From Argentina anserina (Eukaryota > Streptophyta > Magnoliopsida > Rosales > Rosaceae), in assembly GCF_933775445.1 (NCBI RefSeq), contig NC_065872.1, forward strand, positions 24,304,001 to 24,368,000: DNA of 64,000 nucleotides. Direction: 5' to 3'. Positions 1-12,549 of this stretch are shown in pieces; the first letter of the stretch is position 1; each line of letters starts with the position of its first letter. Position numbers and translations under genes: made by a program. The notes below the pieces were generated by a model, which saw nothing but the letters and a program-made list of their open reading frames with translations, had not been told where the DNA came from and searched no databases.

Positions 1-1640
1 TCATACTTAGTTATGGGTAATAACATGACGGTCTTTACATGGAGATATGTAATGTTGCATGCAGTGACACTAATTCATTTTAGACCCACAACTCACCAAA
101 CGTTTATTGTGTCCCAGATGGTTACTGGGTACGATCCTAACATTCTTTTCACTAACGCCTATTTGATTAACTTGTTTATGTTTATATATTGTATTAATCT
201 CAATGGGTCCACTTGAAACGCTTAAGTATTTTAGTTGGTTATGATTCACCAACACTTGTCCACTATTTCCAATCTATAACCGTGGATCTTAATCCTGCGA
301 TATATCCGCAAACGGTCACTTTGATGAGACATGCTTCCCGTCATTAGGCGGGAGATAGGGAATGCTCCCATTCCGGTTTTAATGTCAGGAATTGACGTGG
401 TGTGGCACTATGTCTCAGTAAGATCTCGCACTGCTTTGAGTAAGCAATAAGTGCAATGCATAATTGACCTCCAAAACGTCAAAGATTCGATGCTCAATGA
501 CTTTACCGATATTGCGAAAGTGACGAGATCGCACATAAATGTTGTGATGTGCCGGTAAGATTGGAACTCTCAGAATATGAGAGAATGTTATATGACCTAG
601 TCCTAGCACCGTTGGCACTATCTCTAATAGTGGGAAGGAAGCAAGTGATGACACCATTATATGCTATGGTGTTGTCGGCACCCATGGTATTACACCACAA
701 AACAAGGGCGGCAAACACAAGGATGGACTAGTAAGGGTCATAGCTTCGGTCCTGGCTCCTACGTAGATGATGGGGAGACCATTATTCTCTGGAATCAAAA
801 CCCAGAAAGAAGCGAGGTGCGTAGGCACAAGTATTTTGCCCATTATCAAGAGATATTCTCTGAATATGTTTATCAACTAAGTTTTTGTTGGACGCTACAA
901 ACTCTTTTTGTTGATGTTAGGGAACAAACGAAATCTCTCAAATTGATCGTATAAGCACGCATGTGTGTTGATGGATTGATCTCCCATGATTGATGATGTA
1001 TTCACTTATGCTCTTATTTCATTGTAAAGTATCAACGTTAAGCAACTTGACCGAAGTGGAAAGAATCAATACATGCAGAACTGAACTTGTTATGTTAGTC
1101 ATTGTTTGTAAGTGTACTGAGAAAAATGAAGTCATGCGATATTTGCAAGACTTATGGCGCAAAGATTATCTCCTTATCCTAGTATTGACTACGATGAGTT
1201 ATATTCTCTCCTTATAGACATAATTACTTTCTGCTACTTAATCAGTAGTAGTGTCCATGAAAACTAATTTGCAGCATATGATAGTGGTCATAATATATCT
1301 TTAAAAGGATCTTGATACATATATGAACGTGCTCGAAAGACCTTAATTGCTTAAATAAATGCCTTTATACCACATAGAGCTTATGCTGACAGATTGCGAC
1401 GTTCGAGAGAACGTAGTACAGTCGGTTGCAAGAATTTATATCCATATGTGTGCATATGAAAGCCAATTCTAGACTCTCTATTCTATCTAAGTAAAGATGA
1501 TGATGAGATTCAATGAGTTATAGATTCATATATGTAAGTGTTGTTAGGACACTATTGCTTTCATCATGATGTGATTAACTGTCCGCTTATGCATCGTCAT
1601 TAGACTTGAATTGTTCCATTGACATGGGTTTAGTTCTACA
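1..1640 (+). pseudogene. Ty1/copia (Retrofit/Ale-type) integrase to RT remnant, copy 1
   Basis: Conceptual translation in shifting frames gives the C-terminal integrase core of a Retrofit-like copia element (TWRYVMLHA, then RFRPTT-like and MVTGY), followed by the motif series ending in GCHFDE and FPSLGG. Around 440-560 comes the linker that precedes reverse transcriptase, and around 1110-1270 the start of RT (RYKARL-like, SNDYDE-like, ISSSVHE). Beyond about 1270 only scattered RT similarity remains. Stops and frameshifts occur throughout, so this is a dead copy. The window starts inside integrase, so the element's 5' end lies outside. Positions 1-1265 are closely matched in reverse complement by 42786-44060. 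The lineage call is from motif memory, not a search. Confidence 0.75.
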
Positions 1641-2430
1641 CTTAGCAAATCAATACTTTCCTCCCCACACTAACGCCGGCAGCAGCTCATCCACACTAGC
1701 GTACACGTTAGTGTTGTTGTTGATACTGGAAGCATAGATGATACATATGATTCTGTCTCGGACCAAAATTAGTCCTTCATTGGTCCATTCCCCCATTCCT
1801 TTGTGAAAGACACATTGAATGTGACAAATCAGAATCTGTGCAGTTTCGTATGTCAAATTCAACGAGACCTACATAACAGATCGCTCAATGAAATATGGTG
1901 AATTTGATACCGTTGGAAAGGTCTATGTGTCTACTTTCAAGGGCCACCAATAATTTGTTCATATCTATCGTATTGGGTGAGGTATGGCCGTTTTAGCAAA
2001 GTATGACAGTTATGTCAGAGAATTTGCAAGTCAGTCAACTTCGACAGAGTACTGTGAACTGCTCCGGTCGAGTTAGGTTGTGAACTTTATCTCATTGGAA
2101 AGCCACATGTGTCTACTTTCCAGAACATTTTACGGTTCACTGATACCTATTGTGAAAAAGTAGTTATGGCCATTTAAGTGAGTGAAGGTCATTCTACGCG
2201 GGAATCTGATTTTCATTGCAAACTCTGGTTTTGAGTTGTTATGCAATCTTGATTCCTAAGATCTAAGTTTGACTAAGTCTAGCATGTACAATATAAGGAT
2301 ATATGGCTAGATTAATGATTAATCATTAGCCCAAGAATACATTTGAGAAGCATGTAGTGAACGTTATATACGTTGTTGTTTGTATTCCATGATTATGGCA
2401 CTAATAAGGCGGAGTTGTTTCTTAGACTTC
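1641..2430 (+). other. Decayed internal part of the same copia element
   Basis: No usable reading frame. It lies between the RT remnant and the polypurine tract of the copia element and is presumably its eroded RT/RNase H region plus inserted sequence. Two imperfectly related stretches sharing 'ttggaaag...tgtgtctacttt' occur near 1910-1945 and 2095-2125, which suggests an internal duplication. I recognise nothing else. Confidence 0.35.
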
Positions 2431-2763
2431 AGGGGGAGTCTACTCACATGATGCTATCAAATGTAGACGGTGCATTGTGCTCTTTTTCCATTTGTTCAAG
2501 CTTTGGTTTTCACCCAAGAGGTTTTTATTTTGTTTGACAAGGTTTTTACCGAGGCAACGATATGTGCACCATTCTTCCCTTGTGTGTTCCTAGCCTATTT
2601 AGGTTTCCTTATTGGAGAAGATTATGTTTTCTGTAATAGATATGAATATGTGATTGTTCGGAATACTCTGTATGTAATGCTTATATATAGGCCTCATTAT
2701 CAATCAATAAAGAGTTATGTTCTGTTCCATTACGTTATTATTATTCTCGTTTCATTATCCTGC
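2431..2763 (+). mobile_element. Polypurine tract and putative 3' LTR of the copia element, split by the Athila insertion
   Basis: AGGGGGAG at 2431-2438 is a copia-type polypurine tract. It is followed by LTR-like sequence with a TATA motif (TATATATAG, 2682-2690) and a polyadenylation signal (AATAAA, 2706-2711), the order expected for an LTR. The sequence is cut at 2763 by the Athila element and appears to resume at 16728. If the LTR ends with the usual CA, its last bases are TTCA at 16728-16731. The exact start of the LTR is not determined because no 5' LTR is in the window. Confidence 0.5.
2759..2763. repeat. Left target-site duplication of the Athila insertion (CCTGC)
   Basis: CCTGC immediately precedes the LTR start TGTTGG. 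The same five bases follow the last LTR end (CTAACA) at 16723-16727. A 5-bp duplication is normal for Ty3/gypsy integrase. Confidence 0.85.
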
Positions 2764-4728
2764 TGTTGGTTGAATCACTTAAGTATGATTATGTGTATTT
2801 ATGTATGAAACTACCTACTCCCAAGTATAGGAAGTCAAGTTTTAGTAAGGGAAATTGTAGAGTATCGTACCCAAGGGATTGGGGGAAACTCAACTCTAAC
2901 TAGATTTTCGCAAGAAAAACTAGAAAAACATGCATTCTAACTTTTTACAAGTTCACAACCTTAGCCCTTTGGAAGCTAAGAATCATGGAGATGGTATTAA
3001 CAAGTGGTAGTGAATCGACTTGGTTGATTTTAGACTTAAGCTAAGCAAACTAATTCTTGCACTAAAACAACAAAGAAAGGTAAATGTAGAGATATAATCA
3101 AAAGAGGAGTAGAGACTTAGGCATTGCACCTAGCCTTACTCATGCACAAATGTAACTCAAGATTAATGCATAACATGCTTGACAAACTTCCCCCTAGTGC
3201 TTTGGTGAAGCTAACAAGAAACCAACTAATCATGCAATTTAACAAAGTCTTTTGGAGCCAAATTAAATCACAAAACCTTAGTCCCAATTATATTACCTAA
3301 TAATACAAGTGGGCTATGTACCACAAGCATAACACCCCCTTAGAGTAATTACACTCATGGCACAAGCATTAAGTTCATGGAAAGAAATTCAAGCAACTTA
3401 ATATTTCCTGTAAAAAACACTAAGTCACCACCTAAAGGCTACCCATGCTCACGGATTCAAGAAGTTGTCAAGTTCAAGTTTCGATTCATTAATTACCTAA
3501 ACATGTTTCTAGGTGACAAAACTAGTAACACATTTAGTAAGCATTTTAAGTGTAGAAGCCCATAGATTCAACATGCATCAACATCAATTAAAAGTAAAAT
3601 GAATTCATTAGCACATGAGTTTGGCTAGGGCTAGCCTAGCCTCAAATCCAACTACTCACAACCCATTAAATACAACAACCCTTGAAAATGAAATACATCA
3701 AAAGAGAAGTAGAGTAAAGAGAGAAAAGATTACCAAGGGTTTGGTACAAATGATACCAAACCGTACCTCTAAAGGTTTACTACCCACAAATATGTAATAA
3801 TAAAGAAAATGCTTCTAAGTATGGTATTAATCGGTTCTAACAAAAGAAGAACTCCATGAACATCATACTTTATCCACACAATCTAGGAACAAAGAACAAG
3901 GGTTGAGAAAGAGTATGAGTAGAGGATAAAGAGAGTGAAGTGACCCAAATCTATGAAACAAGTTTGTGATTGATCAAGGGTGTAAAGGATCTTTAGTTTT
4001 TGGTGAAAACTCAAGACACTTTACACTTTTCTTTGCACAACTTGATATCTATGACTTAGGCCTAAGAAAACTATGTTAAAACTATGGAAAATATGAAGTT
4101 TTGATGAAGTTTTAGTGTGGTGAAGGAGAAGACACGAATTTGGGAAGAATGAGGGTATTTAAAGGCCTTAAGGTCATAAATGAATGGTGGAGATGTAAGG
4201 GGATGAATGGTTAGATATGGTGGACAAATGTGGAAGCACAAATTGTGGATCTTGTTCTTGAAATGGTCCCCTTCATTTGTCTTCTTCTATTTTAAATTTA
4301 AATCCCCAATTCATGGAGCACAAATTGTGGATCTAGTTCTTAAAATTGTCTCTTTAATTTGTCTTCTTCTATTTTGAATTTAAATTGTAAATTAACAATT
4401 CAAAATTCACCAATATGCTTCATTGACTTATTGACTTTAACCACCACCATTTCCGGCAACCACCTTCTCATCGCCGGAGTTTAACCAGTATTTTCTGGCG
4501 TTGACTTTTCTTTTCTTGTGAAATCTCTACATTTGCTCTTTCTGGCTTGAAAATTTCACCCGAATCCATAAATGTGTGCTAAATTCACTCTTCTTGACGT
4601 GTTTCCGATCATTTGCACATTTTCCTAGCATGAGTAGGAAACGTAAAAAGAAATAAATAAATATACAAAAATATAAAGCAAAATAATAAGAATAAGGCAA
4701 ACATTACTAGGTTAATATTAACCTAACA
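2764..4728 (-). repeat. Athila 3' LTR (left copy, 1965 bp)
   Basis: Plus-strand ends are TGTTGG and CCTAACA, so in element orientation it runs TGTTAG...CCAACA. It matches 13246-15215 along its length, with scattered substitutions (for example at 2787, 2805 and 2816) and small indels. It adjoins the polypurine-like tract on the element's internal side. Confidence 0.92.
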
Positions 4729-6702
4729 AACTACCTCACACTTAGACTTTGTTTGTCCTCAAGCAAATCAAAACTAAAGTAACACAACCAAACTAAATGG
4801 GTCACTTGCTTCCATCTTGAATTCAACAAATTTTTTTTAAGGAACCATGATATCAATTGAGCATGATTAGAAACTAAATTTTCGAAATGCTAGGCTAATA
4901 AATGGATTTGGAAGGTCATGCTCAAGAAAGTATATATATGTGTATGCCATGTGTGTCATCTTAAAGTCATCCATATACGATTAATTTGGACTACATTGGT
5001 CTAACCATCAAACTCACATGGATACACTCATTTTCACTCAAGTGTTTTTGGTTAGTGTTTACACTCAAAAGCAATTCAATGGACACGCTTTCCATAGGCT
5101 TGTTCTTCAATCTTTTCTCCACATGATCATTAAATGAGTTATCTCGGATCATAAGGTCTTTTATTTTGGTTGTATAGGACTTAAGGTGGGAGCTTAAGAA
5201 ATAAAATGAAATATATAACAAATTTTAAGGCTCATAGTAAGCAATTATCTTGTTGAGATCCCATAATACACTTTCACAACTCTATGTGCTTTATAACTTC
5301 TTGATTCCACAAACTCAAGTACAACTAGACTACTAAATTATTCTCCTCACTTTTTTTTGGATTTTTTTTGCAACAATGTTTTTTTTACTGGCACTAATTT
5401 TCGGTGACCCTAGTCCATATTTGATTTTGATTTATTCTTTTGATATTGTGAACATGTCTAGAGTCACCATTTTTCTTTTTCTTGGCTACACACAAGACTA
5501 ATCTACCCCACCTCACGCTTATTCTTTTGAAATATCTCAAACTCATTTACAAGCACCAAACTAACAATAGGACTCACATTGCTTACCACTTGGCTTAGAG
5601 AGGATAGAAAAAAATGTTTAAGTTTAAGAATGGTAGACATTTATGGTGGTAAAGAAATGAAAAGGCTAACACAAAACTACATAGGCTCAAATTGGCTTAC
5701 TAATAGATTTTTGTTTGAAAGGATAAAAGCTATTTGGCCTTGGTGGATACTTAATGTCTTGGTCTTTCCCAATAACAACTCATGCCTTGATAAAAGTCTC
5801 GAAAGATTTAAAGCAAGTTCTAGATTGCAAGCACAATGAATTGATCGCACAATGAAACAACTAGTGCATTAGAAACTTTTATGCACTCTCATCGGCTCAA
5901 AATCTCACATAGGCATAGATCGTTTCAACAAATATAGTCCTCATCTTTCACACATGAATGCATTTAAAATGACATAGGCAATATGACTAAACATATGTGA
6001 GCACAAAATGCCAAATCCTCCTATTAACAAAGCATTGATTTTTAAGCGCTAAACATGCTCAAAATCAATCTATCCAAATATGATGATTGTTTTGTTATTG
6101 GCACCAAACAAGTAAACCACAAACAAACTTGTTTTTGCATTTTTCAAAATATCTCAATTGTTATGGATTTTTTTTATAAAGTAAACATAAAAAGAATTTA
6201 TAAGGAATGAAATTACTTAGCCTTACACCTCACACTTAATTTACACATTGTCCTCAATGTGCCGTGAACAATAGTGAAACAAATATAAGGTATAAACTAT
6301 GTATATTATTTACCACATGCTAGTCAATACAAACTAACCAACACAATTGCCTAGCAAGCACCTCCCACTTAAACTTTGGATAATCCTTTCAATAAAAACT
6401 AAATCTTTTGTGTTTTATTCATTGATCAAGTATGAAATGACTATCCAAACTCTCATTGCCATAACTTATTAACATGGAAACACAAACACAACTAATCATG
6501 CTTAGAAAAATGAGAGTGAAGGATAAGAAAACGCAAACTCTTTGAAGATCTCATATAGCTCCATAGTGCCAATTGTGGATGGTGAAAACCCACAAACCCG
6601 TTGGTCCTTGCAATCCCTTAGCTCCATCTTATTATGCTAACCCTTGGAGTCCGCCAAGACGGGTTTAAGTTTAAGGACATTAACAAGGTCCATAATGCTT
6701 GC
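4729..6702 (-). other. Athila 3' untranslated region and polypurine tract; no env-like frame
   Basis: Nearly 2 kb between the integrase stop and the 3' LTR. Many Athila elements carry an env-like gene here, but no long frame survives on either strand. The minus-strand end next to the LTR (4729-4745) is purine-rich (GTGTGAGGTAGTT) and is the likely plus-strand primer. Bases 4729-5900 are duplicated at 15216-16388. Confidence 0.7.
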
Positions 6703-7866
6703 TCAAATGGTGAGAGGGTCCTCGAAGTACTTCATTTCCGCATAAGTATCTTTTGGTGCACCCTCTAGGTAAGGCTTTATTCGATGACCATTAACATTAA
6801 AGGTAGATCCATCTCTTAAGTTCTTCAATGTGACCGCCCCATGACTAAATACTTCAACAAGCTCAAATGGCCCAATCCACCTTGATCTTAGCTTGCCGGG
6901 AAACAACTTTAATTTGGAGTTGAAAAGAAGTACAAGTTTCCCAACCTCCAAGTGCTTGGTTTTGATCCTTTGGTCGTGGAATGCCTTAGTTTTCTCTTTA
7001 TAAATCTTTGCATTCTCATAGACATCCATCCAAAGCTCCTCTAGCTCACAAAGCTCTAACTTCCGCTCCTCACCACACTTTTCTATGTCAAAATTGAGGG
7101 TCTTCAATGCCCAATAAGCCTTATGCTCCAACTCAACCGGTAAATGAGAAGCCTTTCCATAAACAAGGCGATATGGAGACATTCCAATAGGTGTTTTGAA
7201 TGCTGTACGGTAAGCCCATAGAGCATCATCAAGCTTCATTGCCCAATCTTTTCTAGTTGTAGACACCACCTTTTCAAGGATGCTCTTTATCTCCCGGTTA
7301 GATATTTCAACTTGGCCATTTGTTTGGGGGTGGTATGGTGTCGAGACTTTGTGCTTAACCCCATACTTCTTCAATAAGGCCGCAAATGGCTTGTTCATAA
7401 AATGGGAGCCTCCATCACTAATTATTACTCTAGGTGTGCCAAATCTTGTGAAGATGTGCTCTTTAAGGAACTTGAGCACGACCTTGTGGTCATTTACCTT
7501 GGTGGCCACGGCCTCAACCCATTTGCTTACATAATCAACTCCCACAAGGATATAGAGATAGCCATATGAACTTGGGAAGGGTCCCATAAAGTCTATGCCC
7601 CATACATCAAATATCTCCACTTCAAGCATATAGTTCAAAGGCATTTGGTCTCTTGAGGAAATATTGCATACCCTTTTACAACAATCACAAGAGCTCACAT
7701 AAGAATGTGCATCTTTAAATAATGACGGCCACCAAAACCCAGAATTAAGTACTTTTTGGGCCGTTTTCTTTCCTCCATGGTGACCGCCACAGGCTTGATC
7801 ATGGCAAAAAGATAAGACACTATTTCTTCCTCCGGAATGCATGTCCTCACCAATTGATCCTTGCAT
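6703..7866 (-). pseudogene. Athila integrase
   Basis: The frame encodes most of a gypsy integrase. The HHCC zinc-binding segment is present (HDQACGGHH..., then CDCCKR). The catalytic triad is intact: D in GIDFMGPF, D in ISDGGSHF, E in [10 protein letters not shown]. The C-terminal part ([14 protein letters not shown]..., NGHRIKPYL) is the usual integrase tail without a chromodomain, as expected for Athila. The frame is entered by a frameshift from the upstream RNase H frame, with overlap 7695-7866, so no continuous polyprotein is made. Confidence 0.85.
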
Positions 7867-8486
7867 TGCTTGAATAAGTATGGATCATCCCAAAAGTAGT
7901 GTCTTGCTTCTTTAATGAGTCTCCTTCTTGAATGGAAATCAAATGTCTTAGGAAAACATTTCCCCCCACTTGCCAAGAAGTTAACCAAATGTGCAAACCA
8001 TGGTAGCTTTTTCTCAACAATGGAAAACAGCCTCTCATCCGGAAATGATTCATTCAAAGGCACCCCATTATCTTCACTTTGATGAGTAAGTCGAGAGAGA
8101 TGATCCGCTACCAAGTTAACCTTGCCGGGCTTGTTGACAATTTCAATGTCAAACTCTTGAAGAAGTAAGATCCACCTCAAAAGTCTTGGCTTGGCATCAC
8201 TCTTAGACAATAAATACTTGAGTGCGGAATGATCCGTGTGGATAATGACTTTAGAGCCCAAGAGATAGCTTCGAAACTTTTCTAAGGCAAATACCACCGC
8301 CAATAACTCTTTCTCGGTGGTAGTATAGTTTACTTGGGCATCATTTAAGGTTTTGCTTGCATAGTAGATGGCATGCAAGAGTTTCTCCTTACGTTGTCCC
8401 AACACTACTCCCAAGGCGTAATCACTTGCATCACACATAAATTTCAAATGGCAGAGTCCAATCCGGTGAGCAAATAATAGGAGCAT
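7695..8486 (-). pseudogene. Athila RNase H
   Basis: Contains the RNase H signature: FMCDASDYALG (first catalytic Asp), YTTTEKELLAVVFALEKF (catalytic Glu), HTDHSALKYLL (catalytic Asp), ending in the conserved VADHLSRL. The similarity starts in this frame at about 8440, where the preceding RT frame ends (stop at 8431), so a frameshift separates the two. The 3' end of the frame runs out of phase at the integrase zinc finger. Confidence 0.85.
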
Positions 8487-10014
8487 TGGTAAGCAACTCC
8501 TTTATCCTCTCAAATGCCTTCAAACATGCTTCATCAAATATAAATTGAGTCTCCTTGGCCAATAGATCACAAAGAGGCTTCACTATCTTGGAGAAATCTT
8601 TTATAAACCTTCGGTAAAAACCGGCATGCCCAAGAAAGCATCTTACACCTTTTACATTCACGGGAGGGGGCAACTTCTCAATGATTTCAACCTTTGCTTT
8701 ATCTACTTCAATCCCCTTCGATGATATTTTGTGGCCAAGAACAATCCCTTCTTGCACCATGAGGTGACATTTCTCCCAATTAAGCACTAGATTCGTCTCT
8801 TCACACCTCTTAAGCACAAGGGAGAGATGATCAAGACATTCTTCAAATGAGTTCCCATACACAGAAAAGTCATCCATGAAGACTTATACAAACTCAAGCA
8901 ACTCGGCAAGAATGGCCATGACACACCGTTGGAAGGTGGCGGGTGCATTACATAATCCGAAAGGCATTCTTCGGTAAGCAAAAGTTCCATATGGGCATGT
9001 GAAAGTTGTCTTCTCTTGATCTTCGGGGGCAATTGGGACTTGATTATATCCACTATAGCCATCAAGGAAACAATAGAATGCTTGTCCCGCAAGCCTTTCC
9101 AACATTTGATCAATGAAAGGGAGTGGAAAGTGATCATTCCTTGTTGCAGCATTGAACTTGCGGTAGTCGACACAAACCCTCCATGTGTTTGCAATTCTTT
9201 GTGGAACCATCTCACCCTTGTCATTCTTCACCACCGTCATTCCTCCTTTCTTAGGCACCACTTGTATTGGAGACACCCATTTGGAATCGGAGATAGAATA
9301 GATGATTCCATTATCAAGGAGCTTAATAATCTCATTCTTCACCAGCTCTAACATGTTGGGGTTCAATCTTCTTTGAGCTTCCCTTCTTGGTTTTGCTTCA
9401 TCCTCCATGTAAATATGGTGCATGCAAAGAGTTGGACTCAACCCCTTTATGTCACTAATCTTCCATCCAAAAGCACCCTTATGCCTCCGAAGAACATCAA
9501 GAAGTAAAGTCTCTTGCTCATGTGACAAGCTTGAAGAGATAATGAGGGGCAAGGTGCGGGAATCATCAATATAAACGTACTTCAAATGTGCAGGAAGAGG
9601 CTTCAATTCAATAGGGGCCGAACTCAAAACTGAAGGATTAACATTCATTGAGAGATAATTGATAGTGGCATGCACCTCACAAGTCTCATATCTTGAATAG
9701 TAACCATCATCTTTTGTGGGCAAAGGCAAAGCAAGATAAGTGTCAAGGTGATTCCCGGCTTCCAAAGTTTCATCCTCACAAAATTCCAACCCAAAGTGTG
9801 CTAGTGCTGACTCAAATGCATCATTTGTTGAAGTCTCATGAAAAGTGTGCTCCACCGAGTCATCAATCTTGTCTTCCAGTTCAATAGAGTAAACTTTTTG
9901 CAACCTCATGGACTTCTTTAATTCATCAAAGATCTTGAACCCAATTGTGGTGTCATACACGGTCATGGTGAGCAAACTCAATTTCACATCAATCTTTGTC
10001 CCCGCTATGGCCAT
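8431..10014 (-). pseudogene. Athila reverse transcriptase
   Basis: The domain runs from the protease-RT linker through WVSPIQVVPKKGG, RVCVDYRKFN, FCFLDGYSGYNQ-like and FTCPYGTFAYRRMPFGLCNAP to the catalytic box FMDDFSVYG. The active-site aspartates are all present. A single in-frame TAA at 8884-8886, two codons before FMDD, splits the domain; removing it leaves the frame unbroken (8877 follows in phase). In Athila this protein copies the element RNA into DNA. The frame is also continuous with the protease upstream except for one stop at 10048. Confidence 0.87.
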
Positions 10015-11150
10015 AAAAGCTCTACCAAAGATAATAGGGAGATCATCTTAGTAAACATCCTCCATGTCAAGAATAACGAAATCGGCCGGTATGACCAACT
10101 CGTCAACTTGCACTAACACATCTTCCACAACTCGTCTTGGATACCTCACACTTCTATCGGCTAGTTGGAGAGAAATTTGTATAGGCTTGATGTCGCTCAA
10201 CCCAAGATCTTTGTAGACACCATAGGGCATCAAATTTATGCTAGCCCCCAAATCCATGAGTGCATTCTTAAATGGTCTTTCACCAATCTTGCAATGAATA
10301 GTAAAAGAACCCGGATCTTTGAGCTTGGGCGGTAACCTCCTTTGAAGCACGGCACTAATTCTCTCATTCAAATACACCTTGTCATCATTCTTCAATATAC
10401 TCTTATACCGCTTGTGAATGCACAAGTCCTTGAGAAATTTAGCATAAGTAGGAATGGTCTTGATTGCATCAAGAAGAGGAATATTGACCTCTACCTTCTT
10501 GAACACATCAAAACACTCCATGGACTTCTTCTCTTTCTTACTTAAAGCCTTCTCTTGGTATACCGCTTGTGGAAAGGGAAATGACGCTTCTTCTTGCATT
10601 TGTTCCACACTAGACTTAGATCCACTTTCTCCCATATTGTCACTCTTGGTGTTGGGCTTGCCTTGGCTCTTCAAATACTCTTCACTATACCCCAAGATCA
10701 CTCCATCATGTCCCAAAGTATCCTCCATGCCCTTGTTCTTCTTTTGAAACCCAGGAGGCACTCTTGACACTTTAGGATTCAACAAAGGTTCTGTTGGTGC
10801 ATCCACCTCCTTATCGTCATCATTAGGAGCAAACTTATTGTCATATACCTTCCTCCTTCTCAAAGTTCTTATGGCCTTGGCTTGGTTGATTTGTGGATTC
10901 TTCTCGGTCATGGAAGGCAATTCTTCTTGCTTCCTTTCTCTCATCTCATTAGCCAATTGCCCCATTTGCGCTTCAAGCTTATGCAATCCTTGAGTAGTGG
11001 AGGCCACATCATTTCGAACACTTTGAATAAGCTCATTTTGATTTGCCAAAACCTTGGCAAGCATCTTTTCAAGGCTTGATTTAGGAGTATCCACTTGAGG
11101 AGGATGTGGCACTTGAGTATTAGGAGCTTGAAAATGAGGTCCTTTCCTTG
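10015..11150 (-). pseudogene. Athila gag C-terminus and aspartic protease
   Basis: Starts after a frameshift from the gag frame near 11150. It has a charged gag tail, then a retropepsin-like domain with ALMDLGASINLMP near 10230-10260; D-x-G is the catalytic motif and the DLGAS form is typical of Athila. It ends at a stop at 10048-10050, beyond which the same frame continues (DDLPIIFGRAF) into RT. The stop therefore looks like a point mutation rather than a true end. Confidence 0.8.
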
Positions 11151-12245
11151 CTTCAAAAGCATATCAAACTTCTTATTAAGACTTTCTTCTAACCTCTTAA
11201 ACTCTTGATGCACATCCAAGCTTGATGTCTTGACTTCATATATGCCACCGGTTTTCGGTTGAGTTGCTTCCCTTAGAGATAAATGTGAAGAAGAAGGCTT
11301 GCGAACTTGCGGGTTATTATTCCACAATTGAGACCGCTCCGCAAGCTTCTCTAATACCCGATGAGCTTCATCCGCCACTAAGTCCATGAAATCACCATTG
11401 CTTGCATTATCAACCTTCCTTCGAGTCTTCGATGTCAAGCCTTGATAAAATAGGCTCATAAGCATATCTTGAGATTGGCCATGATTAGGGCAACCAAGCT
11501 CAAGATCCTTGAATCTCTCCCACATTTCATGAAAGAGCTCATCTTGCTCCTCCTTAAAGGTCATCAACTCGGTTCTTCTTACATTAGCCTTTTGAGGAGG
11601 GAAGTACTTCATAATAAACTTCCTTTGCATATCTTCCCATGAACCAATACTATTGGATGGGAGCTTGTTCAACCACATCTTCGCCTTTTCCTTCAAGGAG
11701 CAAGGAAACAACCGGAGCTTGAGCGCTTCTTCCGTCATGCCATTGAGTTTGATATTTGCGCATGCATCCTCAAACTTACTTAAGTGGTGATAAGGATCAT
11801 TGTTTGGTAACCCATAGAATGTTGGCAAGGTTTGAAGAAAACTAGGCTTGATCTCAAAAGATGATGCACATGGAGGAAGCACTATGCATCTTGAGTGTGT
11901 AGAAAGTGTAGGCAAGGCACAATCTCGGATAGGCCTTTGTTCTCTCAACTCATCCCTTGGTTCACCATCCGCCATGACTGTCTTGTATATTCTTGGACCA
12001 AGATTAGGATTCAATTTCCGTGCCTCTTTGTCAAGATTGAACAACCTCTCAAAGGTAGCTAGGTCATTAACCACTAATTCCGGACTTTCCACATTCTCAC
12101 TTGAATCACTTGAATCTTTCCCAAACAAACTAGTAGATGCAGAAACCTTGAACTTTTGTCCAATCCGAATGGGAGTCTCTTGATCGGTGGGCTCTATAAT
12201 CGTTTGTAAACCTTTTTCAATCTTATGAGATAAGGACATGAACAC
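11100..12245 (-). pseudogene. Athila gag
   Basis: ATG at 12245. The retrotransposon gag core is clear: LPTFYGLPNNDPYHHLSKFE, LRLFPCSLKEKAKMWL, SWEDMQRKFIMKYFPP, ELFHEMWERFKDLELGCP and LFYQGL, the Athila-type gag fold that forms the virus-like particle. The reading frame departs from gag similarity at about 11150, where the sequence continues in another frame (next entry). No zinc knuckle is seen, which is usual for Athila. Confidence 0.87.
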
Positions 12246-12451
12246 CTAAGGAACAAATTAAAGATCAAGTAAGTAAATACCAATAAAACAACATGCAAGA
12301 TATATACAAGAAATTAAAATTGCAACAATAATTATTTAGATTTTTTTGTATGTTTTTTAAGAATTTACCAAGGTACTTGTAAAAAATTTCTAGAAAATTA
12401 GAAACCAATCAAAACTTGTAGTGAGAAAAACAAAAAGGATAAGGATTTTCA

Positions 12452-12549
12452 AGTTGGCGTAATTCCAACTCAAGAGTAACGAAATTGGCGTAATTCCAAT
12501 CCAAGTTTGGCGTAGTTCCAAACAAAGTGCGTTTTGGCGTAGTTCCAAA
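12452..12549 (-). promoter_or_regulatory. Four consecutive covarying stem-loops in the Athila leader
   Basis: Plus-strand sequences AGTTGG-CGTAATT-CCAACT (12452-12470), ATTGG-CGTAATT-CCAAT (12484-12500), GTTTGG-CGTAGTT-CCAAAC (12505-12523) and TTTGG-CGTAGTT-CCAAA (12533-12549). Each is an inverted repeat around a near-constant 7-base loop. The outer stem bases differ between copies but remain paired, which points to selection on RNA structure. In the element's RNA the loop reads AACTACG or AATTACG. Position between the primer site and gag suggests a packaging, dimerisation or translation role; that is inference. Confidence 0.6.

Noticed and set aside
4991..5839. Env-like gene in the Athila 3' region
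   Set aside because: Only frames under 90 codons, none with signal or transmembrane pattern; the equivalent frames in the duplicate copy are shorter or altered.
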